Shown here: positions 61,763 to 64,000 of the stretch, one piece after another
Layout: the number at the start of each line of letters is the position of its first letter
Position numbering within the stretch: position 1 is the stretch's first letter
Assembly (NCBI RefSeq): GCF_046127645.1
Contig: NZ_CP175919.1
Source of the DNA: Clostridium_F caseinilyticum
Lineage (GTDB): Bacteria > Bacillota > Clostridia > Clostridiales > Clostridiaceae
Length of the DNA: 64,000 nt
Direction: 5' to 3' (one strand)
The notes under the pieces: model-generated
Told to the model about the DNA's origin: nothing
The model's input: the letters and a program-made list of their open reading frames with translations, nothing else
The model's database searches: none
Position numbers and translations under genes: made by a program

Positions 61763-62326
61763 TTGGGTTTGAGTAAAAAAGAGCTAGGCAATTTAGTAAA
61801 AAATGCACGAAAACTTAAAAGTGAAAAAATTGGTAAAAGATATACTCAGCAAATGTTGGCACAGGATATAAATAAATCTCAAAGTTATATTGGAGATATA
61901 GAGGCTGGAAGAACCTATCCAAGTTTTATTGTTTTAAATTCAATAGCTTCAGCCTGTGGTGTTTCTCTAAGTTATTTTCAAGATGAGAATATAATTAATA
62001 AAGACATAGATAAATTTATAAACCTTCAACTAAATAATATAGATAAAGAAAATGTACATAGCATAAGAGAAGAAATAAAAAAAGATCCAGATGCAAAATT
62101 AAATTATATATATGATCCTTTAACTAAAGATACTAACTTATTAAAAGAAACTGCTGACAATTTTCTAGATAATTTAGAAGAAATCATAGGTTTTTTAATA
62201 AATAATACAGGTTTAATGGCTTGCCTAGGACTTGATATAAATAAAATGTCTAATAAGGAGATATGTGATTTTTCAAAGGACTTAATATGTCAATTTAATC
62301 TTGTTAGCTATAAATATAAAAAATAG
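61763..62326 (+). CDS. Xre-family repressor of the mobile-element-like segment
   Basis: The N-terminal ~75 residues form an Xre HTH (LVKNARKLKSEKIGKRYTQQMLAQDINKSQSYIGDIEAGRTYPSFIVLNSIASACGVSLSYF, quoted in parts); the remaining ~110 residues are a helical dimer or sensor domain without a recognised peptidase motif. It is divergent from the excisionase-like gene across an operator array, like phage or ICE immunity regions. The start is a TTG at 61763, eight bases after GGGGGG. Confidence 0.9.
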   Translation: MGLSKKELGNLVKNARKLKSEKIGKRYTQQMLAQDINKSQSYIGDIEAGRTYPSFIVLNSIASACGVSLSYFQDENIINKDIDKFINLQLNNIDKENVHSIREEIKKDPDAKLNYIYDPLTKDTNLLKETADNFLDNLEEIIGFLINNTGLMACLGLDINKMSNKEICDFSKDLICQFNLVSYKYKK

Positions 62327-62349
62327 ATCTTAAGGATATGCAGGTAAAT

Positions 62350-62408
62350 TTGCTTTACACAAATCTCTTTTGTAAAGCAAAAGCTCCCACATTGAGGGAG
62401 CTTTTCTT
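62350..62408 (+). terminator. Double hairpin terminator of the Xre gene
   Basis: TTTGCTTTACA pairs with TGTAAAGCAAA (62349-62381), then AAGCTCCC with GGGAGCTT (62381-62403) followed by TTC TTTAAAT. The second hairpin is the terminator proper; the first overlaps its left arm by a base or two and could modulate it. Confidence 0.75.
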
Positions 62409-62573
62409 TAAATAAACTAATCTACCAAACTAATTATATTTATATAATGTACAAAAAACAAAAATTACTATAGTAATTTATCTCCTATAGCAATTTCTAG
62501 TTATATCTATACTTTGTAAACTTAAAAATTATCAAATTAAAAACTTTATTATAAAATAACATACTTTAATAAT

Positions 62574-62927
62574 TTACTTATTAGAATATTCCTCCATCTG
62601 CTTTAAATAGTTAATTTGAGTTTCTGTCTTTCCAGCATATTTTATGTGATTACTAACAACTTTTTCATTAATATTATTAGAACTAGAGGTTATATCAATT
62701 TTTATTTTTTCAAATTCCTCCTGTGTAAGTTCTACATAGCTCCAACATTTTGGGCAAGCAATACAATATTGTTTTTTATAGGGTATTATAGGAATAAAAA
62801 ATAACGTAAACCATGTTCTTACAACACATAAATTCCAAACTTCATCAGTATTGCAGTAGTTACATGTACGTTCAAAGACTGCTCCAATAATCTTTTTAGT
62901 TACTTTTCCCCAGCCCCAAATTATCAT
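62574..62927 (-). CDS. Zinc-ribbon membrane-associated protein
   Basis: The 117-residue protein opens with a hydrophobic WGWGKVTKKIIG stretch and has a split zinc ribbon, CNYC...CPKC (residues ~22-62) around the hydrophobic VVRTWFTLFFIPIIPYKKQYC. This zinc_ribbon_15-like arrangement occurs in small Firmicute proteins of unknown function. A basic/polar C-terminal tail follows. The ATG at 62927 has GAGGTG upstream. Confidence 0.8.
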   Translation of the reverse strand: MIIWGWGKVTKKIIGAVFERTCNYCNTDEVWNLCVVRTWFTLFFIPIIPYKKQYCIACPKCWSYVELTQEEFEKIKIDITSSSNNINEKVVSNHIKYAGKTETQINYLKQMEEYSNK

Positions 62928-63145
62928 TTTATCACCTCATATAAATTATTCCTTTATAAGTATAACATTTATACATATTTATTACAATATATAACATAAA
63001 TATGCAAAATTCTCTGAATATAATAGATAATTTATAAAGTGCATATGAATTGATAAATAATAACTAATACAGAAGCCTTATCATGAAGATCAATATGTTT
63101 CTACTTAACTGTTGTAAATATATAATTTTGTATTATGCGATATTC

Positions 63146-63358
63146 TTATTTTCCTAAGAATTCATTAATGCTATTATTTGTTGTTACTTCCGAAAATGCT
63201 ATAATAGTTTCTGTTATTGCATATGAAGATATATCATTTAAAGATTCAACTAATAATTTAACTAAAAAGCATCCATCACCAGCAATTCTATAACACCATT
63301 CACTTCGTTTATACTCCTTAATGAATATCTTGAATTTTTCATACTGTCGATTTCTACA
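63146..63358 (-). pseudogene. C-terminal remnant of an Lrp/AsnC-family regulator
   Basis: The frame ends FKIFIKEYKRSEWCYRIAGD then GCFLVKLLVESLNDISSYAI and SEVTTNNSINEFLGK, the standard ligand-binding half (RAM domain) of Lrp/AsnC proteins. It is closed by a stop codon at 63360 and has no start codon or ribosome site, and the DNA-binding half is absent. A broken gene or fusion leftover. The preceding 62928-63145 shows nothing else. Confidence 0.75.
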
Positions 63359-63388
63359 CTACTACAAATGCTTCCACACGCCTATTTG

Positions 63389-63415
63389 GATCCTCGAACA
63401 ATCCGAGGATTTTTA
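63389..63415 (+). terminator. Intrinsic terminator hairpin (plus strand)
   Basis: ATCCTCG and CGAGGAT form a seven-bp GC-rich stem (63390-63410) with TTTTTA behind it on the plus strand. No plus-strand gene ends just before it, so it is probably left over from a lost gene. Confidence 0.6.
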
Positions 63416-63426
63416 TTTAACAATAA

Positions 63427-63456
63427 AAAACACCCAAGAGATTTGGGTGTTTTTTA
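63427..63456. terminator. Bidirectional terminator before the 97-residue membrane-protein gene end
   Basis: AACACCCAA and TTGGGTGTT (63429-63451) with T runs on both sides (plus TTTTTTAT, minus TTTTTTATTG). It ends the small membrane-protein transcript. Confidence 0.8.
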
Positions 63457-63460
63457 TATA

Positions 63461-63754
63461 TCATTTATTCTTTTTCTTTTTTATTATAAAATCTATAAAA
63501 TATACTATCGCGTAAATTATTGCAAGATTCCCAATGAGGGAAATTAAATTTAAATTTATACCACTATTCCCTGTAGATAAAATTCTAAGCAACCTTTCAT
63601 CTACCATTTTTTTTGAATATACATCTAAGTATTTAAACGGGAACCCATATTTATATACAATTATAACTGTTTCATTCACTATCTTTGCATTTACAAAAAG
63701 AGTTAATATTAATTCTATAAGTAAACTTAATTGAAAAAATTTATTTCGTATCAT
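63461..63754 (-). CDS. Small membrane protein, possible immunity protein
   Basis: A 97-residue protein with an N-terminal helix (FFQLSLLIELILTLFVNAKI) and a C-terminal helix (LISLIGNLAIIYAIVYFIDFII) before a lysine-rich end. No family recognised. It follows the truncated secreted-looking gene by 23 bp on the same strand, as immunity genes follow bacteriocin genes; the assignment is inference. ATG at 63754 has GGAGGTATT upstream. Confidence 0.7.
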   Translation of the reverse strand: MIRNKFFQLSLLIELILTLFVNAKIVNETVIIVYKYGFPFKYLDVYSKKMVDERLLRILSTGNSGINLNLISLIGNLAIIYAIVYFIDFIIKKKKNK

Positions 63755-63777
63755 AATACCTCCATATATAAATAATA

Positions 63778-64000
63778 TTACTTACATATGCAAGTTAATT
63801 CTACTCGCTGACTCACTCCTATATTTTGGCCTCCAACACTAATAAAATAACCGCATTGACCTCTTATTGTGCTATACCATTGAGTCCTTGATGGATGAGT
63901 CATACCACTATAATATGGTTTCCAATTAGCTAAACCAACACCACTAATATATGAACCTCTGGAGGAACCTGTTACCTTACGATTTGAATAGTTAAAATAA
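63778..64000 (-). CDS. C-terminal part of a secreted-looking protein, cut by the window edge
   Basis: Seventy-four residues are visible, with a stop at 63778 and no start inside the window. The end reads SYISGVGLANWKPYYSGMT, then HPSRTQWYSTIRGQC and SQRVELTCICK. It is Gly/Ser/Tyr-rich with three cysteines and no charge clusters, like an exported peptide or small secreted domain. With the following small membrane protein a bacteriocin is possible, but no leader is visible to test this. Confidence 0.55.
   Translation of the reverse strand, partial: YFNYSNRKVTGSSRGSYISGVGLANWKPYYSGMTHPSRTQWYSTIRGQCGYFISVGGQNIGVSQRVELTCICK

Noticed and set aside
1..64000. tRNA or rRNA genes
   Set aside because: No cloverleaf with GGTTCGAATCC-type T loops or conserved rRNA blocks were seen by eye; a covariance scan could still find one.

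Overview
The window is very AT-rich, uses strong AGGAGG-type ribosome sites with frequent TTG/GTG starts, and carries clostridial gene families (glycyl-radical-type microcompartment shell genes, DUF2975/YozG pair, DUF1659/DUF2922/YvrJ plus sigma factor, clostridial thiS-F-G-H-tenI). It most probably comes from a Clostridium sensu stricto genome; the species cannot be settled from sequence alone.

Layout. (1) 1-5973: edge of a bacterial microcompartment locus, probably choline- or other glycyl-radical-enzyme-linked: an aldehyde dehydrogenase cut by the window edge, two shell proteins, a DMT-like transporter, a small winged-helix-like protein, a MerR regulator and an iron alcohol dehydrogenase. 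Two promoters with 20-bp spacers and a shared dyad look like the MerR targets. (2) 6.2-23.7 kb: MATE exporter with an attenuator-like leader, MarR-GNAT fusion, YwqG-like protein, an FtsX-type ABC exporter with a giant coiled coil next to two TetR genes, hydrolase, HTH/membrane pair, L,D-transpeptidase and isoprenylcysteine-methyltransferase-like protein. (3) 24.3-38.9 kb: an anti-phage/conflict island, all genes on the minus strand behind a broken tyrosine recombinase: AAA+ ATPase, proteasome-like Ntn hydrolase, HEPN protein, SieB-like membrane protein, an unknown pair whose larger member ends in a HEPN-like motif, AAA/PD-(D/E)XK protein, and a Lamassu-like SMC + DUF4297 pair. A recurring ~25-bp motif, often as an inverted pair, sits downstream of many of these genes, so the island resembles a gene-cassette array.

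(4) 38.9-57.4 kb: a Bce-type module in two pieces. The kinase/regulator (38.9-40.6 kb) and the ABC transporter (54.6-57.4 kb) are separated by ~14 kb holding a GT39-like membrane protein, a flavoprotein with HTH/DUF2975 genes, a three-gene cyclitol-type cluster (2-deoxy-scyllo-inosose-synthase-like cyclase, TIM-barrel isomerase, Zn dehydrogenase), the thiazole operon, a ferredoxin-nitroreductase and a zeta-type toxin with a small partner gene. Copies of a ~200-bp dispersed repeat lie at both edges of this segment.

(5) 57.8-64 kb: small conserved clostridial genes with a sigma factor, then a mobile-element-like segment (DnaD-type replication protein, excisionase-like HTH, divergent Xre repressor with an operator array), a zinc-ribbon protein, an Lrp remnant, and a small membrane protein behind a truncated secreted-looking protein.

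Limits: all family calls come from reading motifs by eye; no database search was possible.
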